Assembly (NCBI RefSeq): GCF_905372115.1
Contig: NZ_CAJPNR010000004.1
Coordinates: 42,564-106,563 of the forward strand
Direction: 5' to 3'
DNA from: an uncultured Streptococcus sp.
GTDB taxonomy: Bacteria > Bacillota > Bacilli > Lactobacillales > Streptococcaceae
DNA: 64,000 nucleotides
The translations under genes and the position numbers were made by a program. The notes under the pieces are model-generated. The model was not told where the DNA came from. It did no database searches and worked only from the letters and a program-made list of their open reading frames with translations. Shown here in pieces: positions 9,591 to 17,298 of this stretch. Numbering within the stretch: the first letter of the stretch is position 1; the number at the start of each line of letters is the position of its first letter.

Positions 9591-10181
9591 ATGTACGAAT
9601 ATTTTAAAGGAATCATCAGCAAGATTACAGCCAAATACATTGTGTTGGAAGTCAACTCTATCGGCTATATTCTTCATGTGGCCAATCCTTATGCTTACTC
9701 AGGGCATCTTCATCAGGAAGCCAAGGTCTATGTACACCAGGTGGTGAGAGAAGACGCGGAGCTCCTTTACGGCTTTGCGACTGAGGAGGAGAAGCAACTC
9801 TTTCTCAGCTTGATTTCAGTCTCAGGTATTGGCCCAGTGTCTGCTCTGGCTATTATTGCGGCGGATGATAATGCTGGCTTAGTACAAGCCATTGAGCAGA
9901 AAAACATCACCTACCTGACTAAGTTTCCTAAGATTGGTAAGAAGACAGCCCAGCAGATGGTGCTGGACTTGGAAGGCAAAGTAGTGGCGGCAGATGGTCC
10001 AGCAGAAAGCAAGGCGCCCGTCCAGACTGCGGATAATCAGGAGCTGGAAGAAGCCATGGAAGCCATGCTGGCTCTGGGCTACAAAGCTGCTGAACTCAAG
10101 AAAATCAAGAAATTCTTTGAAGGAACGACGGATACAGCAGAAAACTATATCAAGTCTGCTCTTAAGATGTTGGTGAAATAG
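9591..10181 (+). CDS. ruvA: Holliday junction branch migration protein RuvA
   Basis: DNA-binding subunit of the RuvAB branch-migration complex; 196 residues from ATG 9591. An upstream in-frame extension to 9474 is rejected because AAGGAAG sits right before 9591. The N-terminal OB fold ([21 protein letters not shown]) is followed by tandem helix-hairpin-helix motifs ([14 protein letters not shown] and [16 protein letters not shown]), and residues ~150-196 form the flexible domain III that contacts RuvB. ruvB is not adjacent. tag follows after 9 bp, so the two are likely co-transcribed. TATACT at 9551 is a plausible -10. Confidence 0.95.
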   Translation: MYEYFKGIISKITAKYIVLEVNSIGYILHVANPYAYSGHLHQEAKVYVHQVVREDAELLYGFATEEEKQLFLSLISVSGIGPVSALAIIAADDNAGLVQAIEQKNITYLTKFPKIGKKTAQQMVLDLEGKVVAADGPAESKAPVQTADNQELEEAMEAMLALGYKAAELKKIKKFFEGTTDTAENYIKSALKMLVK

Positions 10182-10190
10182 GAGAAAGTT

Positions 10191-10745
10191 ATGACTAAAC
10201 GCTGCGGTTGGGTAAAGATGAACACTCCTTTATATGTGGCCTATCATGATGAGGAGTGGGGCAAACCCCTCCATGATGATCAGAAGTTATTTGAATTGCT
10301 CTGCATGGAGACCTATCAGGCTGGACTTTCTTGGGAAACCATTCTGAATAAACGTCAGGCTTTTCAGGAAGCTTTTCATTTCTATGATGCCCAGAAAATT
10401 GCTCAGATGACGGATGCAGATCTGGATGGTTTGTTGGACAATCCTGACATCATCCGTAACAAGATGAAGATTTATGCAACTAGGGCTAATGCCCAAGCTT
10501 TTTTGGCTGTTCAAAAGCAGTTTGGCTCTTTTAATGACTATATCTGGTCCTTTGTCGGTTTCAAAACGATTGACAATCAAATTACGAACTACAAGGAAGC
10601 ACCTACTAAGACAGAGCTGTCAGAAACTATGTCCAAGGCGCTGAAAAAGCAAGGCTTCAAGTTTGTCGGTCCAGTTTGTGTCTATTCATTCCTAGAAGCA
10701 GCTGGACTTATCAATGACCATGAAAAGGGTTGTGACTGGAAGTAG
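10191..10745 (+). CDS. tag: DNA-3-methyladenine glycosylase I
   Basis: Excises 3-methyladenine from alkylated DNA; 184 residues, a typical Tag length. It starts with CGWV and has the YHDEEWG motif. The zinc-snap ligands seen in E. coli Tag (Cys4, His17, His175, Cys179) correspond here to Cys5, His19, His177 and Cys181 (NDHEKGCDW). The catalytic/binding region FELLCMETYQAGLSWETIL is intact. It lies 9 bp after ruvA, forming a small DNA-repair operon. A 43-codon ORF begins one base after its stop, before the terminator. Confidence 0.96.
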   Translation: MTKRCGWVKMNTPLYVAYHDEEWGKPLHDDQKLFELLCMETYQAGLSWETILNKRQAFQEAFHFYDAQKIAQMTDADLDGLLDNPDIIRNKMKIYATRANAQAFLAVQKQFGSFNDYIWSFVGFKTIDNQITNYKEAPTKTELSETMSKALKKQGFKFVGPVCVYSFLEAAGLINDHEKGCDWK

Positions 10746-10746
10746 A

Positions 10747-10878
10747 ATGATGAAAACCAGAAAATTTCAGCTTATTTTTATTTCTCTCTATTCAATTCTA
10801 TTTATAGGCAGAGGGTTGCAGCTTATTGGTCAAAAATGGCTGAATTATCTGCTTCATTTCCTTATTGACCATAATTAA
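10747..10878 (+). CDS. 43-residue hydrophobic small protein in the ruvA-tag operon
   Basis: ATG 10747 begins one base after the tag stop (TAG-A-ATG) with GGAAG 5 nt upstream, and TAA lies just 3 bp before the terminator stem. The protein starts MMKTRKFQLIFISLYS and has one hydrophobic segment (residues ~8-22) followed by an amphipathic tail (QKWLNYLLHFLIDHN). The tight fit between stop, ribosome site and terminator argues for a real translated gene rather than chance. No family recognised. It could also be the degraded remnant of a longer membrane protein. Confidence 0.5.
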   Translation: MMKTRKFQLIFISLYSILFIGRGLQLIGQKWLNYLLHFLIDHN

Positions 10879-10881
10879 ATG

Positions 10882-10916
10882 AAAACCTAGAAGTTCCAGA
10901 CCTCTAGGTTTTTTTG
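10882..10916. terminator. Terminator closing ruvA-tag and the convergent XRE gene
   Basis: Perfect 10-bp stem AAAACCTAGA / TCTAGGTTTT (10882-10891, 10903-10912), 11-nt loop, T-run. Confidence 0.88.
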
Positions 10917-10933
10917 TTATTCTCTTTATATCC

Positions 10934-11344
10934 TTACTCTCCTTTCTGCATCCAAATCTTTTCCTTGATAAAGATGCGTAATTCATAGAAAAGCATAAAG
11001 AGGGTGGAGATGAGGAAGCCAGCCATAAAGATATGATGCAAATAGGCAAAAATAGCAATCTCAACCAAAACGGAGAAGAGATAGAAAATGACTAAATAAT
11101 GCCATTTCTTAGCCTTACTATCTTCGATGACCTTTTTCTCCAAGCGCTCATCCTCCTTGATGAGTGTGTCCAGACTGATATCGAACTCCCGACTGATAGC
11201 GATGAGATTTCCAATATCAGGGATACCTTTTTCGCTTTCCCAGCGGGCAATGGCGGAGCGGGAAACCTTGAGTCTTTCCGCCAAAGCCTCCTGAGTGAGT
11301 TGATTTTGTTGACGAATATCTTTGAGAACTTGTGAAATTTTCAT
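10934..11344 (-). CDS. XRE-family regulator with C-terminal membrane segments
   Basis: 136 residues. Residues 1-60 are a Cro/C1 helix-turn-helix (TQEALAERLKVSRSAIARWESEKGIPDIGNLIAIS), followed by a charged linker (LIKEDERLEKKVIEDSKAK) and two hydrophobic helices (about residues 82-100 and 102-120). It has the same architecture as the regulator at 8918-9421, but the two are not close copies. ATG 11344 is preceded by AAGGAG. It stands alone, convergent with the tag operon. Its target is unknown; autoregulation is likely given the AT-rich dyad in its leader. Confidence 0.85.
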   Translation of the reverse strand: MKISQVLKDIRQQNQLTQEALAERLKVSRSAIARWESEKGIPDIGNLIAISREFDISLDTLIKEDERLEKKVIEDSKAKKWHYLVIFYLFSVLVEIAIFAYLHHIFMAGFLISTLFMLFYELRIFIKEKIWMQKGE

Positions 11345-11361
11345 GATGATCTCCTTTCTTC

Positions 11362-11428
11362 AAATAAAATTATTTAGATGATTTTATTTTTTCATCTTTA
11401 TTATAAAAATAATGAAACCATTTGCCAA
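11362..11428 (-). promoter_or_regulatory. Promoter and leader dyad of the second XRE regulator
   Basis: On minus: TTGGCA (11428-11423), 17 bp, TATAAT (11405-11400). The dyad AAATAAAAT / ATTTTATTT (11362-11370, 11381-11389) lies just downstream of the expected transcription start. Confidence 0.65.
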
Positions 11429-11509
11429 TAGCATTTCCCTAACAATCTAGTTATTCTGCATAACACCAGTCCTTTTTAAAAGTTTTTCACAGCATGTTGA
11501 CAAGTTTGT

Positions 11510-11537
11510 CAAGGAGCTTGACAGCTCTTTTTATTTC
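11510..11537 (+). terminator. Hairpin with T-run upstream of cinA
   Basis: GAGC-TTGACA-GCTC followed by TTTTTATTT. There is no plus-strand gene just upstream, so its role is unclear; it may insulate cinA from read-through. Confidence 0.4.
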
Positions 11538-11572
11538 TTGAAATGAAAATCAACTTTTTTAAGATTTTTTGT

Positions 11573-11597
11573 GATAAAATAAAGCCAATTCCGAATA
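11573..11597 (+). promoter_or_regulatory. cinA promoter region: SigA -10 and competence (SigX) box
   Basis: TAAAAT (11575-11580) is a vegetative extended -10 (TGA ahead of it). TCCGAATA (11590-11597) fits the streptococcal ComX/SigX box TNCGAATA, 18 bp before the cinA start. cinA-recA is a known late competence operon in pneumococcus, which supports the call. Confidence 0.7.
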
Positions 11598-11614
11598 GTA
11601 AGATAGGAGGTTTT

Positions 11615-12871
11615 ATGAAAGCAGAAATTATTGCTGTGGGCACCGAGATTCTGACAGGTCAGATTGTCAATACCAATGCCCAATTTTTATCTGAAAAACT
11701 GGCGAGTCTAGGGATTGATGTTTATTTTCAAACAGCAGTGGGGGACAATGAAAATCGTCTCCTCTCTGTTTTGGAAATTGCTCAAGGGCGTAGTAATCTG
11801 ATTATCCTAACAGGAGGCTTGGGGCCAACAGAGGATGATTTGACCAAGCAGACCTTGGCTAAGTTCTTAGGACGTGAGCTCATTTTTGACTCACAGACTG
11901 TGGAAAAGCTGGATCGCTTTTTTGCTAGTCGACCAGATTATGCTCGAACTCCCAATAATGAGCGTCAGGCCCAGCTGGTCGAAGGCTCAACTCCGTTACC
12001 AAATGCGACCGGCTTAGCTGTCGGAGGATTGTTAGAAGCAGACGGAGTGACCTATGTAGTCCTGCCTGGCCCGCCTAGTGAGCTCAAGCCCATGGTCAAT
12101 AACGAGCTGGTTCCCCTCTTATACACAGGTCAGAAATTGTATTCACAGGTGCTGCGCTTCTTTGGTATCGGCGAGAGTCAGCTAGTGACTATTTTGTCAG
12201 AGATGATTGAGCAGCAGAGTGACCCCACCATTGCTCCTTATGCAAAGACAGGGGAAGTTACCCTGCGACTGTCCACCAAGGCTCTGAGTCAGGCAGAAGC
12301 CGATACCAAGTTTGAGGCTGTGGAAAAGGAAATTTTGGGACACAAGACTTTTGACGGACAGTCGCTGTCAGAGATTTTCTATGGTTATGGGGATGACAAT
12401 TCCTTGGCACAGGTGGCTTTTGAGTTGCTGAAGAGTCAAGGGAAGACGATTTCGGCGGCGGAGAGTCTGACAGCTGGCCTCTTTCAAGCGACCTTGGCTG
12501 ATTTTGCTGGAGCCTCTTCCATTTTTTCAGGTGGCTTTGTCACCTACAGCATGGAGGAAAAGAGCCGGATGCTGGATATTCCGTTGGGAGACTTGGAGAA
12601 GCATGGAGTTGTTTCAGCTTTTACGGCAGGGAAAATGGCAGAGCAGGCTAGAAAGCTGACCGAAAGTGACCTAGCTGTCAGTCTGACAGGTGTGGCTGGT
12701 CCAGAGTCACTGGAAGGCCATCCAGCAGGGACCGTTTTTATCGGCTTAGCTAGTGCTGCTGGAACAGAAACTATTAAGGTCAATATTGCTGGACGCAGTC
12801 GGCGTGATGTGCGGAAAATTGCTGTTCTGCACGCCTTCAACCTAGTACGAAAAACTTTATTAAATAGCTGA
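11615..12871 (+). CDS. cinA: Competence-induced protein CinA
   Basis: 418 residues from ATG 11615, fixed by ATAGGAGG four bases upstream; the frame is open to 11543 but without support. The N-terminal domain is MoaB/MogA-like ([37 protein letters not shown]). The C-terminal domain (about residues 260-418) is the CinA/PncC nicotinamide-nucleotide amidase fold ([25 protein letters not shown]). In streptococci CinA is made during competence and helps bring RecA to the membrane. It lies directly upstream of recA and carries a SigX box. PncC-type deamidation of NMN would also link it to NAD recycling. Confidence 0.95.
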   Translation: MKAEIIAVGTEILTGQIVNTNAQFLSEKLASLGIDVYFQTAVGDNENRLLSVLEIAQGRSNLIILTGGLGPTEDDLTKQTLAKFLGRELIFDSQTVEKLDRFFASRPDYARTPNNERQAQLVEGSTPLPNATGLAVGGLLEADGVTYVVLPGPPSELKPMVNNELVPLLYTGQKLYSQVLRFFGIGESQLVTILSEMIEQQSDPTIAPYAKTGEVTLRLSTKALSQAEADTKFEAVEKEILGHKTFDGQSLSEIFYGYGDDNSLAQVAFELLKSQGKTISAAESLTAGLFQATLADFAGASSIFSGGFVTYSMEEKSRMLDIPLGDLEKHGVVSAFTAGKMAEQARKLTESDLAVSLTGVAGPESLEGHPAGTVFIGLASAAGTETIKVNIAGRSRRDVRKIAVLHAFNLVRKTLLNS

Positions 12872-12875
12872 TTTT

Positions 12876-12884
12876 TGGTATAAT
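12876..12884 (+). promoter_or_regulatory. recA internal promoter
   Basis: TGGTATAAT extended -10 just after the cinA stop, allowing recA expression independent of cinA and competence. Confidence 0.7.
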
Positions 12885-12929
12885 GACGAAGATGGCCAAA
12901 AGACATTTTAGAAAAAACAGGAGAAATAA

Positions 12930-14078
12930 ATGGCAAAGAAACAAAAAAAATTAGACGAAATCTCAAAGAAATTCGGCGATGAGCGCCAAAAAGCCTTGGA
13001 TAATGCTCTTAAAAACATTGAAAAGGACTTTGGTAAGGGAGCTATTATGCGTCTTGGCGAGCGGGCAGAGCAAAAGGTTCAAGTTATGAGTTCTGGCTCT
13101 TTGGCCTTGGATATTGCCCTTGGCGCTGGGGGTTATCCTAAGGGACGGATTATTGAAATCTATGGTCCAGAGTCTTCTGGTAAGACAACCGTTGCTCTTC
13201 ACGCAGTTGCTCAAGCGCAAAAAGAAGGTGGTATCGCAGCCTTTATCGATGCTGAGCATGCTTTAGACCCGTCATACGCGGCTGCTCTGGGTGTCAATAT
13301 TGATGAGTTACTGCTGTCTCAACCTGATTCTGGAGAACAGGGACTGGAAATTGCTGGTAAGCTGATTGACTCAGGTGCGGTGGACTTGGTGGTTGTGGAC
13401 TCAGTTGCAGCCCTTGTACCGCGTGCAGAAATCGATGGCGATATCGGTGACAGCCATGTCGGTTTGCAGGCTCGGATGATGAGTCAGGCTATGCGCAAGC
13501 TGTCTGCTTCTATCAACAAAACGAAGACGATTGCAATTTTCATTAACCAGCTGCGCGAAAAAGTTGGCGTAATGTTTGGTAATCCTGAAACAACACCAGG
13601 TGGCCGTGCACTGAAGTTCTATGCTTCTGTCCGTTTAGATGTCCGTGGTAATACTCAAATCAAGGGAACTGGTGATGAGAAGGATACCAATGTTGGTAAA
13701 GAAACCAAGATCAAGGTTGTTAAAAATAAGGTTGCTCCGCCATTCAAGGAAGCCTTTGTAGAAATCATGTACGGGGAAGGTATTTCTAAGACAGGTGAGT
13801 TGATTAAGATTGCGACTGATTTGGATATCATCAAAAAAGCTGGTGCTTGGTACTCCTACAATGATGAAAAGATTGGTCAAGGAACTGAAAATGCTAAGAA
13901 GTACTTGGCTGATCATCCAGAAGTCTTTGACGAAATTGACCGCCAGGTTCGTGTACGTTATGGTTTGATTGAAGGCGATGACTTGGCAGAAGCGGTTGGC
14001 AACAAGGCTGACAGCCCTGTGGAAACGATGGAAGAAGTGACTCTGGATTTGGACGATGCCATCGAAATTGAAGAGTAA
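12930..14078 (+). CDS. recA: Recombinase RecA
   Basis: ATP-dependent strand-exchange protein central to homologous recombination, transformation and SOS co-protease activity; 382 residues. Walker A is GPESSGKTT, Walker [13 protein letters not shown]; the L2 DNA-binding loop region contains [22 protein letters not shown]. The acidic C-terminal tail ends [10 protein letters not shown]. The gene follows cinA by 58 bp and has its own extended -10, so it is expressed constitutively and boosted through the cinA SigX box. In pneumococcus dinF and lytA follow; here spx follows instead. Confidence 0.98.
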   Translation: MAKKQKKLDEISKKFGDERQKALDNALKNIEKDFGKGAIMRLGERAEQKVQVMSSGSLALDIALGAGGYPKGRIIEIYGPESSGKTTVALHAVAQAQKEGGIAAFIDAEHALDPSYAAALGVNIDELLLSQPDSGEQGLEIAGKLIDSGAVDLVVVDSVAALVPRAEIDGDIGDSHVGLQARMMSQAMRKLSASINKTKTIAIFINQLREKVGVMFGNPETTPGGRALKFYASVRLDVRGNTQIKGTGDEKDTNVGKETKIKVVKNKVAPPFKEAFVEIMYGEGISKTGELIKIATDLDIIKKAGAWYSYNDEKIGQGTENAKKYLADHPEVFDEIDRQVRVRYGLIEGDDLAEAVGNKADSPVETMEEVTLDLDDAIEIEE

Positions 14079-14113
14079 TTTTGCAAAATAGGTCGCAAGA
14101 CCGATGGTTTTTG

Positions 14114-14147
14114 TGATATAATAGACTACGATATTAGTATCGTGTAG
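14114..14147 (+). promoter_or_regulatory. spx promoter and adjacent dyad
   Basis: TGATATAAT extended -10 (14114-14122), directly followed by the imperfect dyad CTACGATA-TTAG-TATCGTGTAG (14126-14147), which covers the expected start site. Confidence 0.6.
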
Positions 14148-14163
14148 CGAAAGGAGTACTTAC

Positions 14164-14562
14164 ATGATCACAATCTATACTGTCTCAAGTTGTACTAGTT
14201 GTAAAAAAGCAAAAACCTGGCTAAACGCTCATCAATTAACTTATAAAGAACAAAATTTAGGCAAAGAAGGCATCACCAAAGAGGAACTTCTGGATATTTT
14301 AACCAAAACAGAAAATGGTATCGCGAGCATTGTTTCATCAAAAAACCGCTATGCTAAAGGTTTGGGTGTTGACATTGAGGAATTAAGTGTCAACGAAGTT
14401 CTTGACATCATCATGGAGACCCCACGTATTTTGAAAAGTCCCATTTTAGTGGATGATAAACGTCTCCAAGTTGGTTACAAAGAAGATGATATCCGTGCTT
14501 TTCTGCCACGTTCTGTTCGCAATGTTGAAAATGCAGAAGCTCGTCTGCGAGCAGCTCTTTAA
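14164..14562 (+). CDS. spx: Spx-family transcriptional regulator
   Basis: 132-residue ArsC-fold protein with the redox CxxC pair at Cys10 and Cys13 (VSSCTSCKKAK). Spx binds the alpha C-terminal domain of RNA polymerase and redirects it under thiol or oxidative stress. The conserved C-terminal stretch ILVDDKRLQVGY and the full length match Spx rather than arsenate reductase. AAGGAG precedes the ATG. Streptococci have two paralogs (SpxA1/SpxA2); I cannot decide which this is. A dyad right after its -10 suggests direct repression. A terminator follows. Confidence 0.93.
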   Translation: MITIYTVSSCTSCKKAKTWLNAHQLTYKEQNLGKEGITKEELLDILTKTENGIASIVSSKNRYAKGLGVDIEELSVNEVLDIIMETPRILKSPILVDDKRLQVGYKEDDIRAFLPRSVRNVENAEARLRAAL

Positions 14563-14577
14563 ACTTTGAATATAACT

Positions 14578-14616
14578 GAAAGAGTCGGGAAGAGAATCTC
14601 GGCTCTTCTTTTTGTT
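14578..14616 (+). terminator. spx terminator
   Basis: 11-bp stem with two G-U pairs, AAGAGTCGGGA / TCTCGGCTCTT, then a T-run. Confidence 0.8.
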
Positions 14617-14649
14617 CAGGTTGATAGCAGTCTTTGGCGACTGGATGGA

Positions 14650-14677
14650 TTGACAAGGAGCAGAACTGTGATACAAT
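14650..14677 (+). promoter_or_regulatory. Promoter of first DUF1307 lipoprotein
   Basis: TTGACA (14650-14655), 16 bp, TACAAT (14672-14677) with TGA extension. Confidence 0.75.
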
Positions 14678-14697
14678 ATCTCTGAGGAGGATGGAAG

Positions 14698-15270
14698 ATG
14701 AAGAAAATTTTAGTAGGACTGGGATTGAGTGTGGCACTGTTAGCAGGCTGTGGACATAAAAAGACAGAGACGAATTCGAATGCGGCTGACAAGAAAGAAA
14801 TCAGCAATAATCTGCCTATCATTGATAATGCCAAGCAGCAGGAAGTGATTACTCGGACGCTTGTTTTTCCAAAGGATGAACGAGGAAACCAGCAGAGTCA
14901 GACAGTAACTTATCAGGGAGAGCATTTTAAACGCTTGGTTATTGAAAGGCTGACTGCGACTGATGATGAGATGAAAGAAGCCATCAAGCAGATGGGGCTG
15001 GAGGAAGCGCAGAAGTCGCTCAATGAGTCACTGGAGCAGGATGCAGACTATGTGCAGGCTCGTGGACTTCAAGGTTTTAGCGGCTCAGTGACAATTTTGA
15101 ATGAGAACGAGCTGAAAATGACTTCTACCTATGACTTTGAGAGTTTGGATATCGAAAAAGCAGCGGCTATGCCTTATTTTCAAAATCTCAAGTTCAAAGA
15201 AATGATTAAGCTGACGCCAGAAGAATACATCAACAATCTCCTGATGAATGGAGCAGAAGAGCAGAAATAA
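14698..15270 (+). CDS. DUF1307 (YehR-like) lipoprotein
   Basis: 190-residue exported lipoprotein: signal MKKILVGLGLSVALLAGC with lipobox LLAGC, so Cys19 is lipidated. The mature part begins with a short polar linker. A DUF1307 domain follows (ITRTLVFPKDERG, KEMIKLTPEEYINNL). YehR-type proteins are surface lipoproteins of unknown function. The gene has its own promoter, GGAGG before the ATG, and a terminator overlapping its 3' end. A diverged paralog follows immediately at 15376, so this is a tandem duplication with separate regulation. Confidence 0.85.
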   Translation: MKKILVGLGLSVALLAGCGHKKTETNSNAADKKEISNNLPIIDNAKQQEVITRTLVFPKDERGNQQSQTVTYQGEHFKRLVIERLTATDDEMKEAIKQMGLEEAQKSLNESLEQDADYVQARGLQGFSGSVTILNENELKMTSTYDFESLDIEKAAAMPYFQNLKFKEMIKLTPEEYINNLLMNGAEEQK

Positions 15271-15286
15271 GCTGCTCTTTTTTATT
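15257..15286 (+). terminator. Terminator overlapping lipoprotein stop
   Basis: AAGAGCAG / CTGCTCTT stem (15257-15264, 15272-15279) and T-run. Confidence 0.85.
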
Positions 15287-15314
15287 ACATTTTAATGACA
15301 GAGTGACAATCAGT

Positions 15315-15344
15315 TTGACAGCGCCGTTTTTATAATGATATGAT
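15315..15344 (+). promoter_or_regulatory. Promoter of second DUF1307 lipoprotein
   Basis: TTGACA (15315-15320), 18 bp, TATGAT (15339-15344). Confidence 0.6.
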
Positions 15345-15375
15345 AAAATCAGTTCAATATTGAAGGAGATAAGAC

Positions 15376-15918
15376 ATGAGAAAATTAATTGTCTTTTTGC
15401 TGACAGCTTTGGCAATCTTAACGGCTTGCAGTCAGCAGTCAAATAGCAGTTCATCCTCACAGGGAGGGGCTGGAAAAGGAGATATTGTCACTAAGTCCTA
15501 TAAAACTGAGAAGCAATTAGAACATGGGAAAGAAACCAGAATCTTAACAGTCAGCTACAGCGGACAGAAGTATGAGAAGGTTATCCTGCATGTCAGCAAG
15601 GCTATTCCTGACAACATCAAGGAAGCTCTGTCAAAACAGGATGTTTCCACTGTAAAGAAAGAAATGCTGTCTTTGATCGAAGAAGCACTGGGTCTGAAAG
15701 AGGCGGTGAATATCACCGGTCTTGACTTGAAAACAGATATGACAGCTGAAGAGATTTCTCTGGAGATGACTATCGATCCTGAGAATCTAGACTACGAAGC
15801 AGCCAAAAAGCTTCCAAACTACGCGCAGCTGTTTGAGCAAATCGAGACCCTGAGTCCGGAAGAATTGCTTAACAAGTTTAAGGGAAGCGACGGTGTGGAA
15901 GTGCCGTCTTCAAATTAG
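15376..15918 (+). CDS. DUF1307 (YehR-like) lipoprotein, paralog
   Basis: 180-residue lipoprotein with signal MRKLIVFLLTALAILTAC (lipobox ILTAC) and a Ser-rich linker, then a DUF1307 domain. Shared landmarks with the upstream paralog are the E/K-rich strand before VSYSGQKYEKVIL, LDYEAAKKLPNYAQ (compare LDIEKAAAMPYFQ) and LSPEELLNKF (compare LTPEEYINNL). Overall identity is low, so the duplication is old. AAGGAG precedes the ATG, and it has its own promoter and terminator. Function unknown; probably anchored at the outer face of the membrane. Confidence 0.85.
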   Translation: MRKLIVFLLTALAILTACSQQSNSSSSSQGGAGKGDIVTKSYKTEKQLEHGKETRILTVSYSGQKYEKVILHVSKAIPDNIKEALSKQDVSTVKKEMLSLIEEALGLKEAVNITGLDLKTDMTAEEISLEMTIDPENLDYEAAKKLPNYAQLFEQIETLSPEELLNKFKGSDGVEVPSSN

Positions 15919-15925
15919 GAAGTTT

Positions 15926-15957
15926 CCATCCAGTTCTCTGAAGAGAGCTGGATTTTT
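15926..15957 (+). terminator. Terminator after second DUF1307 gene
   Basis: ATCCAGTTCTCT-GA-AGAGAGCTGGAT stem and T-run. Confidence 0.85.
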
Positions 15958-16036
15958 GCTGGATTTCAGAGCCAGACTTCGGATAAATATTAGCTAAAGC
16001 TTATTGAAAAATTAGGAGAATTCAGGTGAATTAAAT

Positions 16037-16065
16037 TTGTGAAAAGCCTATAATTATGCTATAAT
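16037..16065 (+). promoter_or_regulatory. Promoter of the ireB-ruvX operon
   Basis: TTGTGA (16037-16042), 17 bp, TATAAT (16060-16065) with TGC extension. Confidence 0.8.
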
Positions 16066-16095
16066 AGGGATATTCTAAAGAAAGAGGGTGTAATT

Positions 16096-16362
16096 GTGGG
16101 ATTTACAGATGAAACAGTACGTTTTAATCTCGATGATTCAAATAAAAAGGAAATTAGCGAGACTTTGACCGATGTCTACAAGTCGCTCAATGAAAAAGGA
16201 TACAATCCAATTAATCAAATCGTGGGATACGTACTCAGTGGCGATCCTGCGTACGTACCTCGCTATAACAACGCCCGCAATCAAATCCGCAAATACGAGC
16301 GCGATGAGATTGTTGAGGAGTTGGTTCGTTATTATTTGAAAGGACAAGGCGTCGATCTCTAA
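16096..16362 (+). CDS. ireB: IreB family regulatory phosphoprotein (UPF0297)
   Basis: 88 residues from a GTG start (16096) with AAAGAGGGTG upstream. Contains the family signature [10 protein letters not shown] near the start and [29 protein letters not shown]. In Enterococcus faecalis, IreB is a substrate of the PASTA kinase IreK and restrains cephalosporin resistance; the N-terminal threonines here fit the phosphosite region. Its stop overlaps the ruvX start (TAATG), so translation is coupled. The trio ireB-ruvX-UPF0473 is widely conserved in Firmicutes. Role in this organism is by homology only. Confidence 0.9.
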   Translation: MGFTDETVRFNLDDSNKKEISETLTDVYKSLNEKGYNPINQIVGYVLSGDPAYVPRYNNARNQIRKYERDEIVEELVRYYLKGQGVDL

Positions 16363-16781
16363 TGAGAATTATGGGATTAGATGTGGGCTCAAAAACGGTT
16401 GGGGTTGCCATTAGTGACCCTCTTGGTTTTACGGCTCAAGGACTGGAGATTATTCCGATTCATGAAGATAAGGGCGAATTTGGCCTAGAGCGCTTGAGCG
16501 AGCTGGTTAAAGAGTATAAGGTTGATAAGTTTGTTATTGGCCTGCCTAAGAATATGAACAATACCAGTGGGCCTCGAGTGGAGGCTAGTCAGGCTTATGG
16601 CCAGCGGGTTGCTGAGCTGTTTGGTCTGCCGGTTGACTATCAGGATGAGCGCCTGACGACGGTGGCTGCCGAGCGCATGCTGGTGGAGCAGGCGGACATT
16701 AGCCGCAGCAAGCGTAAGAAAGTCATTGATAAGCTGGCAGCGCAGCTGATTTTGCAGAATTATCTGGATCGAAATTTTTAG
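16362..16781 (+). CDS. ruvX: Holliday junction resolvase-like RuvX (YqgF)
   Basis: 139-residue RNase H-fold nuclease. The catalytic Asp lies in the N-terminal [13 protein letters not shown] motif, and the DERLTT motif with Glu is at ~residues 94-99. YqgF/RuvX proteins act in rRNA maturation (pre-16S processing) and have also been linked to Holliday junction resolution; which matters more in streptococci is open. Overlaps ireB by one base and precedes the UPF0473 gene by 24 bp, forming one operon. Confidence 0.92.
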   Translation: MRIMGLDVGSKTVGVAISDPLGFTAQGLEIIPIHEDKGEFGLERLSELVKEYKVDKFVIGLPKNMNNTSGPRVEASQAYGQRVAELFGLPVDYQDERLTTVAAERMLVEQADISRSKRKKVIDKLAAQLILQNYLDRNF

Positions 16782-16805
16782 AAAAGAAATGAAGGAGACA
16801 CTAGT

Positions 16806-17117
16806 ATGACACATGATCATAACCATGACCACGAGCATGAAGAGCGTGAATTAATCACCTTGGTTGACGAGCAAGGAAACGAAACTTTATTTGAAATTCT
16901 TTTGACCATTGATGGTAAGGAAGAGTTTGGCAAGAATTATGTTCTTTTGATTCCGGCTAATGCGGAAGAAGATGAGAACGGTGAGGTAGAGATTCAAGCT
17001 TATTCCTTTACCGAAAATGAAGACGGTACAGAAGGCGACCTGCAGCCAATCCCAGAAGACTCAGATGCTGAATGGGATATGATTGAAGAAGTCTTCAACA
17101 GCTTTATGGAGGAGTAA
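16806..17117 (+). CDS. DUF1292 / UPF0473 family protein
   Basis: 103 residues, strongly acidic. The N-terminus is a His/Asp/Glu-rich stretch ([16 protein letters not shown]) that may bind metal. The core [17 protein letters not shown] and [14 protein letters not shown] segments match DUF1292. Function unknown, but it is almost always encoded with ireB and ruvX, so it belongs to the same cell-envelope/ribosome-linked unit. AAGGAG precedes the ATG. Confidence 0.88.
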   Translation: MTHDHNHDHEHEERELITLVDEQGNETLFEILLTIDGKEEFGKNYVLLIPANAEEDENGEVEIQAYSFTENEDGTEGDLQPIPEDSDAEWDMIEEVFNSFMEE

Positions 17118-17234
17118 GACTAGCCTAGTCTCATTTCCAGAAATGGACAAGTGCGGGTGAAAAGCTAGCTAAACTTGACAGAAGAAGGAGGTAGCCAAGA
17201 CTCGGCTATTTTCTATCTCGTATCATAAACATTA

Positions 17235-17290
17235 GAAAGAGGAGCGAGTTGCAATTCAGATTTGAGTTCTGCTTCGCTGCTCTTTTTTGG
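17235..17290 (+). terminator. Terminator-like hairpin abutting folC
   Basis: AAGAG-AGCGA pairs with TCGCT-CTCTT (one internal G-G mismatch) around a ~20-nt loop, followed by TTTTTT ending 10 bp before the folC ATG. Could end the ireB operon or attenuate folC. Confidence 0.6.
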
Positions 17291-17298
17291 GTAAGAAA

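Noticed and set aside
9593..9600. TACGAATA at the start of ruvA, identical to the SigX box
   Set aside because: It is formed by the codons ATG-TAC-GAA-TAT of the RuvA N-terminus, has no T-rich tract upstream, and lies after the start codon; coincidence is the simplest reading.
10798..11064. 88-codon minus-strand frame overlapping the second XRE gene
   Set aside because: It is out of frame with the clear XRE protein and crosses the terminator hairpin.
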